Below, one piece after another: positions 15,011 to 23,945 of a DNA stretch of 36,798 nt. Under the pieces are notes generated by a model, which saw only the letters and a list, made by a program, of their open reading frames with translations, did not search any database and was not told where the DNA came from. A program made the position numbers and the translations under genes. The stretch spans positions 1-36,798 of the forward strand of contig JAGHAM010000007.1 of the NCBI GenBank assembly GCA_021161465.1, read 5' to 3'. Positions within the stretch are counted from its first letter, which is position 1. The number at the start of each line of letters is the position of its first letter. The stretch comes from Candidatus Iainarchaeum sp. (GTDB lineage: Archaea; B1Sed10-29; WALL01; JAGHAM01).

Positions 15011-16309
15011 ATGGCAAAAAATAAGATATTGGTTCTGTGTGTAGACCGGGATGATGACCTCGGTAAAAAAGCAGGAATCAAAGCACCGATTATAGGCGAA
15101 AAAGCCAACCTAAAAGCAGCACAGGCTCTAGCACTAGCAGACCCAACTGAATCTGATGTCAATGCTATATACCAGGCAGTAGCAACCTATAGAAAGCTTA
15201 AAGAGGAAGGGGAATATGTTGAGGTTGCAACCATCACTGGGCATCGTGTAAGGGGGACCAAAGCAGACAGGGAAGTTGCAAGGCAGCTTGAGAACCTCCT
15301 TGAAGAGGGGAAGTACACTTCTGTAGCCCTGGTAACCGACGGTGCAGATGACGAGCAGATATTACCGATGCTCCAGAGTAGGGTTAAAATTGAGTTCGTC
15401 AAAACAGTTCTAGTCAAACAAACCAAAGAGCTTGAGAAAAGCTATTATGTAGTAAAGGAAATCCTGAAAGACCCGTACTTTGCCAGGCTGATACTGGGTG
15501 TACCTGGATTAATGGCGCTTATAGGGGTTACAGCTTGGCTCTTAGGTATGGAACACGACGCGCTTAAGCTGGTATTACTCGTAGGTGGAGCTTACTTGTT
15601 CTTTAGAGGTTTTGGGATAGAAGATTTCGTTTCAAAGACTTTAACTGAATTCAAAAAGAGCGCTTCAATAGAAAGGGCAAGTTTCCCCTTGTATATATCC
15701 GCCTTAGTCCTCTTTGTGCTAAGCGTATGGGCCGGGTATGACTATGACACAAATTTTGTTATGCAAAGGGTTACAACTGGGCTGATGGGAAATACTGCAA
15801 AAGAGCTTATGGTATTTAGCTCAGGTTTCATGGTTGGCGCTATGGTCCTCTTCGTCCTGGCGGGAATCCTCTTCTTGGTTGGCAGGATGGTTGATATGTA
15901 CCACAAGAAGAGAGCAGCCCTGGTAAAGAGGTACGCCAGGTCTATCGTGTCTCTTGTAACACTTGCTATTTTAGTGCAAAAGGGTGGAGAATTTATACTT
16001 TGCTGGAATGATGTTATACAAAACGGGCCTAAGATAGCTGACCTGATGTGGTGGGTAGTTATTTCATTTATCCTGACAGCAGCTGGCTTCTATGTCATAA
16101 ACTATATATATGCAATCAGATATGTCAAGCCAAGGCTTAAGAGAGGTTTGGACGTGAAGGGTGTGAACAAGAAGAAACTTGGCGAGATAACAAGCATAGA
16201 TTACAAAAATAGGTGTTTTTACTTCATTAGCGGTGATGTCAGGCAAAAATCCAGTTTTGGTGAGGTTCTGGAAATCTCAAATGAGAAAGTGGTTATATCC
16301 CGCAGTTAA
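15011..16309 (+). CDS. DUF373 family archaeal membrane protein
   Basis: A 432-residue protein. The N-terminal half (about 1-150) is soluble and alpha/beta, starting ILVLCVDRDDDLGKKAGIKAP and containing ALALADPTESDVNAIYQAV and ALVTDGADDEQILP. These are conserved DUF373 features. The second half has about six or seven transmembrane helices (roughly 158-365) and ends with a small soluble domain. The function is unknown. The Asp-rich motifs could bind metal or phosphate, but this is speculation. Its 3' end overlaps the convergent lonB gene by 4 nt. Confidence 0.85.
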   Translation: MAKNKILVLCVDRDDDLGKKAGIKAPIIGEKANLKAAQALALADPTESDVNAIYQAVATYRKLKEEGEYVEVATITGHRVRGTKADREVARQLENLLEEGKYTSVALVTDGADDEQILPMLQSRVKIEFVKTVLVKQTKELEKSYYVVKEILKDPYFARLILGVPGLMALIGVTAWLLGMEHDALKLVLLVGGAYLFFRGFGIEDFVSKTLTEFKKSASIERASFPLYISALVLFVLSVWAGYDYDTNFVMQRVTTGLMGNTAKELMVFSSGFMVGAMVLFVLAGILFLVGRMVDMYHKKRAALVKRYARSIVSLVTLAILVQKGGEFILCWNDVIQNGPKIADLMWWVVISFILTAAGFYVINYIYAIRYVKPRLKRGLDVKGVNKKKLGEITSIDYKNRCFYFISGDVRQKSSFGEVLEISNEKVVISRS

Positions 16310-18192
16310 GAGATAATTTCACTAACCTGTTTCAGTAGAGTTTCTTTTTTTGGTGAATCCAAAAATACGTTCTTCATCACATCATAGAGTGTGGATGCTG
16401 TGACTATCTTAATCTTTTTCCTCTGCTTCTCCTGGAGAAATACGTCATCCTTGTTTGACCAGGGGATAATGACTTTCTTCATTCCTGCCCCTATGGCTGC
16501 TTCCACTTTTTGCGTCACGCCACCAACTGGTAGCACCTCGCCCCTTATACTTAAGGAGCCAGTCATAGCAACACTTTGGTCTATAGGCAACCGCTCTAAG
16601 GCAGATATCAAAGCTACAGCAACACTTACGGATGCAGAGTCCCCCTCAACTCCCTCATAAGTCTGCAGGAACTGTATGTGCACGTCATATTTTGATATGT
16701 GCTCTCCCTTGTACTTTTTTATTATGGCACCAACGTTCTGGACAGCCTCCTTTGCTATATCTCCAAGCTTACCCGTGGCTATTATCTTCCCCTCACCACG
16801 GGAGTGCGCAGGTGCTATCTCTGCCTCTATTGGCACAACTATGCCACTGTTGCCAATCAACCCCAAACCATTAACCTTTCCTACCTTCTGGCCTTTTATG
16901 GAGAAAACTTCATACGCTTTTTTCTGTGCCAGGTATTTATCCGCAACCTGCTCTTCTATGGTTTTGGCAAGTTTCCTTGCCTTCTCAATGTGCTCAGGTG
17001 TTACTGCCTTGGCCTTTTCGGACACTGCTATGTCCCCTGCAGCGCGCACAAGCCCACCAAGCTCTCTCAGCTTGACCGTCAACTTCTTTTTCCTGCCTGC
17101 TCTCTTCCTTGCCTCAAGTATTATCTCCTCAACAGCCTCCTTGGTGAAATGGGGTATCTTCCCATCCTTCTTTACTTCCTGTGCTACGAACTGGGCAAGC
17201 TTCCTGCGGTTTTCAGCGTTGTCATCCATAACCTCATTCAGGTAAATCTCATAACCGTAGCCGCGTATCCTTGAGCGCAAAGCGGGGTGTATCTTTTTCA
17301 TGTCTGCAAGGTTACCTGCCGCAACAAGGACAAAATCGCATGGGACCAACTGTGTGTGAACCATAGCTCCGCTTGAAAGCTCGCTCTGGCCAGTTATTGA
17401 GTATCTTTTCTCCTGCATCGCCGTTAAAAGCTCTTGCTGGTTTTTAGGGGAAAGTGTTGCAATCTCATCGATGAACAGGACACCCTTGTGGGCTTTGTGT
17501 ATCATTCCTGGCTCTACCCTCAAGTGTGCTGGTGTTCCAAGACCACCACTTTGCAGAGGGTCATGCCTGACATCGCCAAGAAGTGCACCTGCCCTGGCAC
17601 CAGTCGCATCAACGAATGGGGCAGTTCCCTTGTTGCTATTGTCAACAAGCAACTTTGGTATGTTACCAGAATCCTTCTGTCTTATCTGCATACCGAGCAC
17701 AACACCAATACCAAGCATTCCCGCAACTACTAGAGAAGCGGCAGCCATTATTGGCTCAAGCCAACCAAAGTAGTATAAAATCCATGGTATCATGAGGATT
17801 ACCATGAAGATTAACAGAGAAGCCATCTGCCTGTTGAAGCCGCTTGATAGACTGGTCATCGTAGTCTTCTCAACTATCTTCTTACCCTCACCTGCTGGAA
17901 CTGTTTTGATAACTGGCGTATTCTGGTCTGTTGGATTAGGGTAAACAAGAATATCCTCTAGTTGTTCCACGGGCAACAGCTCGGCCATGGCCATTCCAAG
18001 CATTGACTTGCCTGTCCCAGGGTCACCAAGCAGGAAAACGTTCCTCCTCTGAAGGGCAGCCTTCTTAACAAGTTCCACCCCCCTTTCCTGGCCTATGACT
18101 TGGTCTACCAACTTCTGTGGAACTGCTATCTCCTCTGTTGTCTTAAAACTCATATCGAGGAGTGTTTTGTTTTTTTTCTTTGCGACTGCCAT
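16306..18192 (-). CDS. lonB: Membrane-anchored ATP-dependent protease LonB
   Basis: A 628-residue archaeal Lon. It degrades misfolded and regulatory proteins at the cytoplasmic membrane. The AAA+ module has Walker A GDPGTGKS at about 56-63 and Walker B VLFIDEIATL at about 238-247. Two transmembrane helices (about 124-169) interrupt the AAA+ domain between the Walker motifs, as is standard for LonB. The protease domain has the catalytic Asp518-Ser519 in EGVEGDSASVS and Lys562 in GGVTQKVEAA, 43 residues apart as in the Archaeoglobus enzyme. No intein is present. The start is uncertain: ATG at 18192 is chosen; an ATG at 18201 would add three residues. It is divergent from trmG10 with 36 nt between the two starts. 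Confidence 0.94.
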   Translation of the reverse strand: MAVAKKKNKTLLDMSFKTTEEIAVPQKLVDQVIGQERGVELVKKAALQRRNVFLLGDPGTGKSMLGMAMAELLPVEQLEDILVYPNPTDQNTPVIKTVPAGEGKKIVEKTTMTSLSSGFNRQMASLLIFMVILMIPWILYYFGWLEPIMAAASLVVAGMLGIGVVLGMQIRQKDSGNIPKLLVDNSNKGTAPFVDATGARAGALLGDVRHDPLQSGGLGTPAHLRVEPGMIHKAHKGVLFIDEIATLSPKNQQELLTAMQEKRYSITGQSELSSGAMVHTQLVPCDFVLVAAGNLADMKKIHPALRSRIRGYGYEIYLNEVMDDNAENRRKLAQFVAQEVKKDGKIPHFTKEAVEEIILEARKRAGRKKKLTVKLRELGGLVRAAGDIAVSEKAKAVTPEHIEKARKLAKTIEEQVADKYLAQKKAYEVFSIKGQKVGKVNGLGLIGNSGIVVPIEAEIAPAHSRGEGKIIATGKLGDIAKEAVQNVGAIIKKYKGEHISKYDVHIQFLQTYEGVEGDSASVSVAVALISALERLPIDQSVAMTGSLSIRGEVLPVGGVTQKVEAAIGAGMKKVIIPWSNKDDVFLQEKQRKKIKIVTASTLYDVMKNVFLDSPKKETLLKQVSEIIS

Positions 18193-18200
18193 AAAAATCA

Positions 18201-18208
18201 TTTAAAGG
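18201..18208 (+). promoter_or_regulatory. TATA box of the trmG10 gene
   Basis: TTTAAAGG, centred about 25 nt upstream of the ATG at 18229. It supports that start over the longer in-frame ORF beginning at 18100, which lies inside lonB. Confidence 0.5.
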
Positions 18209-18228
18209 CTTTTTCACATAAGATGTGT

Positions 18229-19158
18229 ATGAAGATGTTTTTATTCTTTAAGCGCGAGCACCAGAAGCTTGCCATGGCGGAAGCAAAAAGCCTAGCCAAC
18301 AAGGTTCTGAAGGAAGCAGATAGCTTCGCGATAGCTGACTTCAAAGACCAATCGTTCAATAGGCTTGTTTTAACAAGGTACGCCTGTGAGGTTCTTGCTA
18401 CAGTTTCACGCCTTGATGATTTATGTCCACTGAAGTTTAAATCTTTTGCCGTGAGGTGCAGTAGGATAGGGGACACTAACCTTTCATGTGGTGAGGTTGA
18501 AAACCAGGTTGGCGCACGAATAGAAGGGAAGGTGGATTTGGAAAATCCCAATGTATTGGTAAGGGTCTTTACAGATGGCAAGACATATTACGTTACAAAA
18601 CAGTTGTTTGAATACTCGGAGAAGGAATTAAATTTCAGGAGGGTTAATGCAAGACCTTTCTTTCACCCAACATCACTCCAGCCAAAATGGGCCAGGATGC
18701 TGCTTAACCTGAGTGGAGTTAAGAAGGGGCAAATCCTTGACCCTTTCTGTGGAGCAGGAGGTATATTACTGGAAGCAGGCATCCTTGGCTTGAAGGCAAC
18801 CGGAATCGAAAAAGATGAAGCGACCGTTGAGGGAGCTAATGAAAACCTTTGGTTCTTCAAAGTCGACAATAGATGTAAGGTGATAAACAAGGACTTTCTG
18901 GAGTGGAACGACGGAAAATTCGATGCCATCGTCACTGATTTACCGTATGGCAAGTCTTCTTTACTCTTTGGGAGGAAACTAGATGAACTTTACGAGAAAT
19001 CATTCAGGAAGATGCACGAGCATTCAGATAAAGCTGTAATAATGGGACCAAGAGATTTATCAGCGCTGCTTAAGGCTACTGGATGGAGAGTTGAAGGTGT
19101 CTTCAGCTTTTATGTTCATAGGACTCTCCAGAGATGGGTCCACATCTGCAGTTCATAA
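18229..19158 (+). CDS. tRNA guanosine-10 N2-methyltransferase TrmG10 (Trm11 family)
   Basis: A 309-residue enzyme that would methylate the N2 position of G10 in tRNA with S-adenosylmethionine. The N-terminal half is a THUMP-type RNA-binding region. RPFFHPTSLQPKWARMLLNLSGV (about 142-164) is a strong signature of the archaeal Trm11/TrmG10 family. SAM-binding motif I is ILDPFCGAGGILLEA (169-183). Catalytic motif IV reads DLPYG (237-241), where the usual form is DPPYG, so the first proline is replaced by leucine. The ATG at 18229 is chosen from TATA spacing; ATGs at 18223 and 18235 are alternatives. It is convergent with the MFS gene. Confidence 0.87.
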   Translation: MKMFLFFKREHQKLAMAEAKSLANKVLKEADSFAIADFKDQSFNRLVLTRYACEVLATVSRLDDLCPLKFKSFAVRCSRIGDTNLSCGEVENQVGARIEGKVDLENPNVLVRVFTDGKTYYVTKQLFEYSEKELNFRRVNARPFFHPTSLQPKWARMLLNLSGVKKGQILDPFCGAGGILLEAGILGLKATGIEKDEATVEGANENLWFFKVDNRCKVINKDFLEWNDGKFDAIVTDLPYGKSSLLFGRKLDELYEKSFRKMHEHSDKAVIMGPRDLSALLKATGWRVEGVFSFYVHRTLQRWVHICSS

Positions 19159-19165
19159 ATAGCAG

Positions 19166-20341
19166 CTACTTTATAGATATTTTCCTCACAACTACCAGAG
19201 ACAACAGGAAAATGACAGCTATGGCAAGGAATGGTGCCTTAAGGCTGGTCAACACATCCTGCGCTGGAACAAGAACCATAAATGCGGATATCAGCGCGCC
19301 GAGAGCAACACCAAGTGCACCACTGAAGGTAGTCACTGCTAGGGCAAGAGCCTGGTTTCTCTTAAATAAATCCCCTATCCCTGCAACTATTGGAACGTTA
19401 ACAAGCCAGAGGAATGGCCCATAAAGCATCACCCCAAATGCAAGCATCCAAACATTTGTACTGGCAAATATTATCAGTGCAGAGGCACTACCTGCTAGGA
19501 GTATTGCGTATAGTATAACCTTTCTGCCTTTTACATCACTTATCTTACCAGAAAGCGCAGTGGAGAATATCCCAAGGAAATAAAGCAAAGCTACAACAAG
19601 GCCAACCTCAAGGCCTTTCCCAGATTGACCAAGGACGGAAGGTAGGCTTTTGACTATTAGTGGAATCATTGGTATGGTCACACCAGCAAATGATGAACAT
19701 ATGAGGCTAACCAAACTAAGGCCAAGCAAATCCTTGTTTCTTAGGAAACTCAGCTGTCTTCCCAGTGAAACAACCGCGCCTTTCGTGTCATCTGGTATTG
19801 AAAGTGCCACAACAGATGCAGCAATAAGGATAATACCGCCAAGAAGAAACAACATGGCAAATGCAGTATTAGCCGGATAAACAAATAGGATTAAACCACC
19901 AATAACCGCGGCTATTGAACCGCCCAGCAATGAGCCTGCCTGTGCAAATCCTGTTGCCTCTCCGCGCATCTTGAAACCCTTCGCCAGGAAAGAGTTTACA
20001 CCAAGCCAGAATAAGCTTCCGCCGAAGCCAACAAGGGTGGCAACAAGCAGTAAGAGCACAAAGCTCCTTGAGAACACCAGCACAAACAAAAACGGTGAGT
20101 AAAGCAATGCTCCAAGGGCTGCACTTTTCCTGCAGCCATACCTCTCAACAATTCTCCCTGAGAAGAGATTTGAGAAGGCAAACACCAGATATAAAACAAA
20201 AATTACCATTGACGCCTTGAACGCCATCTCTGTTGGGTTGCTGGTGCCGTATGAAAGCGCGAAGGAAAGGAATTTTTCACCGAAATTCCACCCAAGCATA
20301 GTTGTAAAGGTAGTTAAAACAACAGCTTTTAGTGGTTTCAT
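19166..20341 (-). CDS. Major facilitator superfamily transporter
   Basis: A 391-residue protein with 12 predicted membrane helices in two halves. The first half has the MFS loop 2-3 signature in degenerate form, FSGRIVERYGCRKSAALGALLYSP, and the second half the matching SGKISDVKGRKVILYAILLAG. The substrate is not deducible from sequence. Its ATG overlaps the tldE stop codon (ATGA, 20338-20341), so it is the third gene of a coupled tldD-tldE-MFS operon. This suggests that it moves the substrate or product of the TldD/TldE protease, probably a peptide or modified peptide. General drug efflux is the alternative. Confidence 0.85.
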   Translation of the reverse strand: MKPLKAVVLTTFTTMLGWNFGEKFLSFALSYGTSNPTEMAFKASMVIFVLYLVFAFSNLFSGRIVERYGCRKSAALGALLYSPFLFVLVFSRSFVLLLLVATLVGFGGSLFWLGVNSFLAKGFKMRGEATGFAQAGSLLGGSIAAVIGGLILFVYPANTAFAMLFLLGGIILIAASVVALSIPDDTKGAVVSLGRQLSFLRNKDLLGLSLVSLICSSFAGVTIPMIPLIVKSLPSVLGQSGKGLEVGLVVALLYFLGIFSTALSGKISDVKGRKVILYAILLAGSASALIIFASTNVWMLAFGVMLYGPFLWLVNVPIVAGIGDLFKRNQALALAVTTFSGALGVALGALISAFMVLVPAQDVLTSLKAPFLAIAVIFLLSLVVVRKISIK

Positions 20342-21573
20342 TTGCTTATCACCTTCCCATAGAAGCGAATTTTTGGGGAGAAAAAAGAGCCCTTATGCTC
20401 AATATCCTTGTCAAACTCACTGTTCTTGAGTATGTCAAAGAAGTTCCCAACCAGCATACACCCCTTAACTGGCTTCTCTAGTTCCCCATCTCTAACGAAG
20501 AAGCCCTGAGTCACATCAAGTGAAAAATCACCTGTAACTGGGTTCATGTTATGAAAACCCATCAAGTCCTTGACAAAAAACCCTCGCTGCACATCCATAG
20601 TGTCCACCACTTCACTAGGAGAAACAACGATATTCGTGGCTCCTGTGGATGGTAACGCAGCAAATGATGAACGAAAACCATTTCCCGTCGGCTGTGTATT
20701 GCTAAGGTTGGCTGTGCGGGTATCATAAAGGAACTGCTTCACAGTGCCATCCTCAACGAGCTTTTTCTTCTTGGTAGGAATGCCCTCATCATCAAAGCCG
20801 GTACTATCTGCAGCCCACGGTATAAGCGGGTCATCGATGATTGTTAGATTAGGTGACATAGGTTTATCACCCAACTGCCACAGCGCCTTTCCAAGACGAA
20901 CATTCTCTCCGTTGAAGTTCCGCAGCACGCATGAGTCAAAGAAGCTCGAGATGGTTTCAATAGAAAGTATAATCGGACCACTGAAGTCAGCTGGCTTGCC
21001 ACCTGCTGACGCTTTCGCCCATCTCCCAGCACTCTCGCCAACAGCTAGAACATCCTCAAACTTCCTCGTTGAAAGGTAATCATAGCCAACAGCATCTCCC
21101 TTCTTGGCTGACGAGAATACAGACAGAAATGTTCCCTTATCCTCAAAATCAATCCCATTTGAGTTCCAGATGTGTACCTTAGCCGAAGAAACTGAAACTT
21201 CCCCTTTTGAAGGCTCAGCCTCGCTGGAAGATGCATTTATCAAGCCTAACAGCATATCCACAACTCCAGTTTCATCTATTTTTGCAAGCTTGCTATCAAA
21301 TCGCTTAACGCTAGGGATAGGTCTTGGTTCTGGTAAGGAATAGTTGTCTTTGGATGAGAGTTCAGCGCTCTTTAAAGCCCTTACTATTGCGTTGTCCTTT
21401 TCTCTCTCCTCTGTGAAAAATGAAAAACCTATGGCACCATCCTTGATAACCCGCACTCCTGTACCATTCATGTCAATGGACTTGCAGACTTCTACCCTAT
21501 CGCGGCTATGCCTTGCAGTCATGGAATGGGCAGATATCTCATAAAATTCTAACTCATAAGGCAAGCTAGTCAT
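20338..21573 (-). CDS. tldE: TldE/PmbA family subunit of the TldD-TldE metalloprotease
   Basis: A 411-residue member of the TldD/PmbA family. It lacks the zinc-binding HExxxH motif, as expected for the TldE (PmbA) partner. Family features include IKDGAIGFSFFTEE near the N-terminus, NLTIIDDPLIPWAADSTGFDDEGIPTKKKKLVEDG in the middle, and HNMNPVTGDFSLDVTQGFFVRDGELEKPVKGCMLVGN near the end. In bacteria TldD and TldE form a heterodimeric protease that trims peptides such as microcin B17 and degrades unfolded peptides in a tube-like cavity. It is coupled by 4-nt overlaps to tldD upstream and to the MFS transporter downstream. Confidence 0.92.
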   Translation of the reverse strand: MTSLPYELEFYEISAHSMTARHSRDRVEVCKSIDMNGTGVRVIKDGAIGFSFFTEEREKDNAIVRALKSAELSSKDNYSLPEPRPIPSVKRFDSKLAKIDETGVVDMLLGLINASSSEAEPSKGEVSVSSAKVHIWNSNGIDFEDKGTFLSVFSSAKKGDAVGYDYLSTRKFEDVLAVGESAGRWAKASAGGKPADFSGPIILSIETISSFFDSCVLRNFNGENVRLGKALWQLGDKPMSPNLTIIDDPLIPWAADSTGFDDEGIPTKKKKLVEDGTVKQFLYDTRTANLSNTQPTGNGFRSSFAALPSTGATNIVVSPSEVVDTMDVQRGFFVKDLMGFHNMNPVTGDFSLDVTQGFFVRDGELEKPVKGCMLVGNFFDILKNSEFDKDIEHKGSFFSPKIRFYGKVISK

Positions 21574-22922
21574 GCAACCAGCACCTCCCTGATCCGCATA
21601 TATGGTCCACCACTTGAAACTGGGACCATCTGACCGGCTTTACCACAAAAACCGGGGAAGCCAAGTCCAAGGGTTCTCCCCACGGCATCAATCTTTTTCA
21701 ATGTGTCTGTTATATTCCCCAATAAGGTTATATCCCTCAATGGCTCCGTCAACTTACCGTTTTTGATTATGTTTCCATGCGGCGCGGCAAACTGGAAGAC
21801 ACCGGTATCCGTATCACTAACTCCCCCTTTAAAGCCTCTCACGAACACGCCTTCCTGTATGCCTTCCAGCATCTCCTCAAAAGAGCTATCTCCAGGCTCT
21901 ATGAAAGTATTGCTCATCCTAACCAGTGGGAATTCCATGGGCCCCGAACTTCGTGCGTTTCCTGTCGGTTTTTGCTTCATCTTGTATGCTGTTTCTCTTG
22001 AATGCAGGAAGGACTTAACTCTTCCATTTTCAATCAAGCGTGTTTTAGCACCCATAGTTCCCTCGGAATCAAAGGGGAAAGAACCAAAGAGCCCTGGGAT
22101 TGTTGGGTCATCGGTTATTGAAATGAGACTTGAGCCAACCCTCTGACCCAGGCGAGTTATGGTTGAATTCCCATTTATCACTGTGTCAGCTTCCAATGCA
22201 TGCCCTATGGCTTCATGTGCCAGCGTGCCAGCCATCTTAGGGTCTACAATAACAGTTTGCTTCCCCTTTGGTGGGAGCTCAGCCCTGAGCAAAAGCCTGA
22301 CATCATCACAGGTCTTCTTCACTATCTTCTCAGCGCCGTCCAACAGCTCAAAGCCAGCATGCCTTGCTATCTCGCTGGAATCCCTCTGGAGCGTCCCACC
22401 CTTGGCAAACGCTGAGAAAGCAAAGAATGACACTATAGAGTCATGGGACAGTCTGGAGCCCTCTGAATTGGCATAATACGCTTCCGAAATAGAATCCATA
22501 AAAGATACGTTAGTAGCATGAATTTTTTCTCCCTCAAGCCCAAGCTTTGACAGCTCCAGGCACCTCTTTGCTTTTTCCTCCAAACCATAGTCAGCAGGAT
22601 TTTTCTTGACCTTCATTTTTATATCCTTCACAGTAGCGGGTACATCGGCCAGGTGTGCGTCAATACCACTCCGGGATGACGCACGGGCCATCTTCTCAGC
22701 ACGGCTTACAGCATCGCCCAGGCTTTCCAAACTATTGGTTGCTGCCATACCCCACGAACCCTTAATTAATACCCTCACACCTGCCTCAACCAGCAACCCA
22801 GAATCAGTTGCCTCAATCTCATCATTCCTTGTGGATACCCTTGTGCTCCAGGACCGGATGGCATTAACCTCAATAAAATCCGCCTTTGACTTCTGGATTG
22901 CACGCTCAACCAAATCAAACAT
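21570..22922 (-). CDS. tldD: TldD zinc metalloprotease subunit
   Basis: A 450-residue catalytic partner of TldE. The zinc site HEAIGH is at residues 236-241 in MAGTLAHEAIGHALEAD, and the third ligand is probably the cysteine in GFPGFCGKAGQMVPVSSGG near the C-terminus. FVRGFKGGVSDTDTGVFQFA is also family-typical. It opens the tldD-tldE-MFS operon. On the minus strand a TTTTAAATC box at about 22944-22952 is centred 26 nt upstream of the ATG, so the mRNA is probably leaderless. The natural substrate in archaea is not established; the linked transporter suggests that a specific peptide is processed. Confidence 0.95.
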   Translation of the reverse strand: MFDLVERAIQKSKADFIEVNAIRSWSTRVSTRNDEIEATDSGLLVEAGVRVLIKGSWGMAATNSLESLGDAVSRAEKMARASSRSGIDAHLADVPATVKDIKMKVKKNPADYGLEEKAKRCLELSKLGLEGEKIHATNVSFMDSISEAYYANSEGSRLSHDSIVSFFAFSAFAKGGTLQRDSSEIARHAGFELLDGAEKIVKKTCDDVRLLLRAELPPKGKQTVIVDPKMAGTLAHEAIGHALEADTVINGNSTITRLGQRVGSSLISITDDPTIPGLFGSFPFDSEGTMGAKTRLIENGRVKSFLHSRETAYKMKQKPTGNARSSGPMEFPLVRMSNTFIEPGDSSFEEMLEGIQEGVFVRGFKGGVSDTDTGVFQFAAPHGNIIKNGKLTEPLRDITLLGNITDTLKKIDAVGRTLGLGFPGFCGKAGQMVPVSSGGPYMRIREVLVA

Positions 22923-22942
22923 GAGGGGATATTACACGACTG

Positions 22943-22975
22943 GATTTAAAAGCATTTTCAATAACTCTTAAAAGC
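22943..22975. promoter_or_regulatory. Divergent promoters of tldD and rnz
   Basis: Two separate TATA boxes lie in the 77-nt spacer. The minus-strand box CTTTTAAATCC (22943-22953) serves tldD and the plus-strand box CTTAAAAGC (22967-22975) serves rnz. Each is centred 26-29 nt before its ATG. Confidence 0.55.
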
Positions 22976-22999
22976 AACCAAACCAAAAGATAGGGTATT

Positions 23000-23899
23000 A
23001 TGAAAGGCGAAGTTGTTTTTCTTGGAACCAGCGCGGCAGTCCCAACCAAAGACAGGAACCATACAGTCATATTCTTCAGGTATGAAAGAGACAGGTTTCT
23101 CTTTGACTGTGGTGAGGGTGCCCAACGCCAGATGCAAAAAGCCAAGAAAAGTATAATGAAAATAAGCCACATATTCCTGTCTCATCTACACGGTGACCAC
23201 GTGCTTGGGCTGCCTGGCATAATACAGACCATAGACTTTATGGGCAGGGAAGAGCCTCTCTTTATCCATGGGCCAAAGGGTACCAAAGAGTTTGTGGACT
23301 TGATATACAGCATCCCGGGGTGCGATGCCAAATTTGATATTGTAGCCAAGGAAGCAAAGGGCGTAATCCTCAATACGGATGAGTATTATGTTGAGTCCTT
23401 CCCACTAGAGCATTCGGTACCGTGTGTTGGATATGTATTCCAGGAAAAGCCAAGGAAACATATAGATGATGAAAAGCTGAAAGCCATGGGCATCAAACCT
23501 GGCCCTGAATACAAAAGCTTGAAGGATGGCAAGTCAGTGAAGTTCAAAGGTAAGGTCCTGAAGCCAGAAGACTTCATAGTAGAAGAAAAAGGGTTTAAAT
23601 TCGTTTATGTCGCGGACACCAGACCAACACAAACCGTTATTGAGAATGCCTCTGGCGCAGATATACTTGTACATGAGGCAACGTTTACGCACGACGCCCT
23701 TGATATGGCAAAACAAGCAATGCACTCCACTGCCAGGGAAGCCGGCGAAGTCGCAAGAGAGGCAAACGCCAAGCAACTCGTGCTAATCCATTACTCACCA
23801 AGGTATAAAGATGACGAACTCGACAAGCTTAGAGTAGACGCGCAGAAGAACTTTGATAATGTTCTGGTTGTCAGAGACTTTGATAGCATAGAGTTTTAG
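23000..23899 (+). CDS. rnz: Ribonuclease Z (tRNA 3' processing endonuclease)
   Basis: A 299-residue metallo-beta-lactamase-fold nuclease that cuts the 3' trailer of tRNA precursors. The N-terminus FLGTSAAVPTKDRNHT is diagnostic of RNase Z. The zinc motif SHLHGDH is at 61-67, and later ligands lie in FPLEHSVPCVGYVF, FVYVADT and LVHEATFTHD. The length is that of the short RNase Z form. A TATA box is centred about 29 nt upstream, so the transcript is nearly leaderless. It is followed after 46 nt by a membrane protein gene with its own promoter. Confidence 0.95.
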   Translation: MKGEVVFLGTSAAVPTKDRNHTVIFFRYERDRFLFDCGEGAQRQMQKAKKSIMKISHIFLSHLHGDHVLGLPGIIQTIDFMGREEPLFIHGPKGTKEFVDLIYSIPGCDAKFDIVAKEAKGVILNTDEYYVESFPLEHSVPCVGYVFQEKPRKHIDDEKLKAMGIKPGPEYKSLKDGKSVKFKGKVLKPEDFIVEEKGFKFVYVADTRPTQTVIENASGADILVHEATFTHDALDMAKQAMHSTAREAGEVAREANAKQLVLIHYSPRYKDDELDKLRVDAQKNFDNVLVVRDFDSIEF

Positions 23900-23945
23900 G
23901 AAACATGCAGTGAATTATTTAAACCTAAAGCTCCACTATTAAGTT

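Noticed and set aside
16676-17245. Long plus-strand open frame of 189 codons opposite lonB
   Set aside because: It lies entirely antisense to the conserved LonB protease, has no promoter or ribosome-binding site and reads as low-complexity Ser/Phe-rich sequence.
16306-18192. Possible intein in lonB, rfcL or pcn
   Set aside because: Protein lengths and motif spacing are normal and no Cys/Ser...His-Asn splice junction pattern interrupts the conserved blocks.
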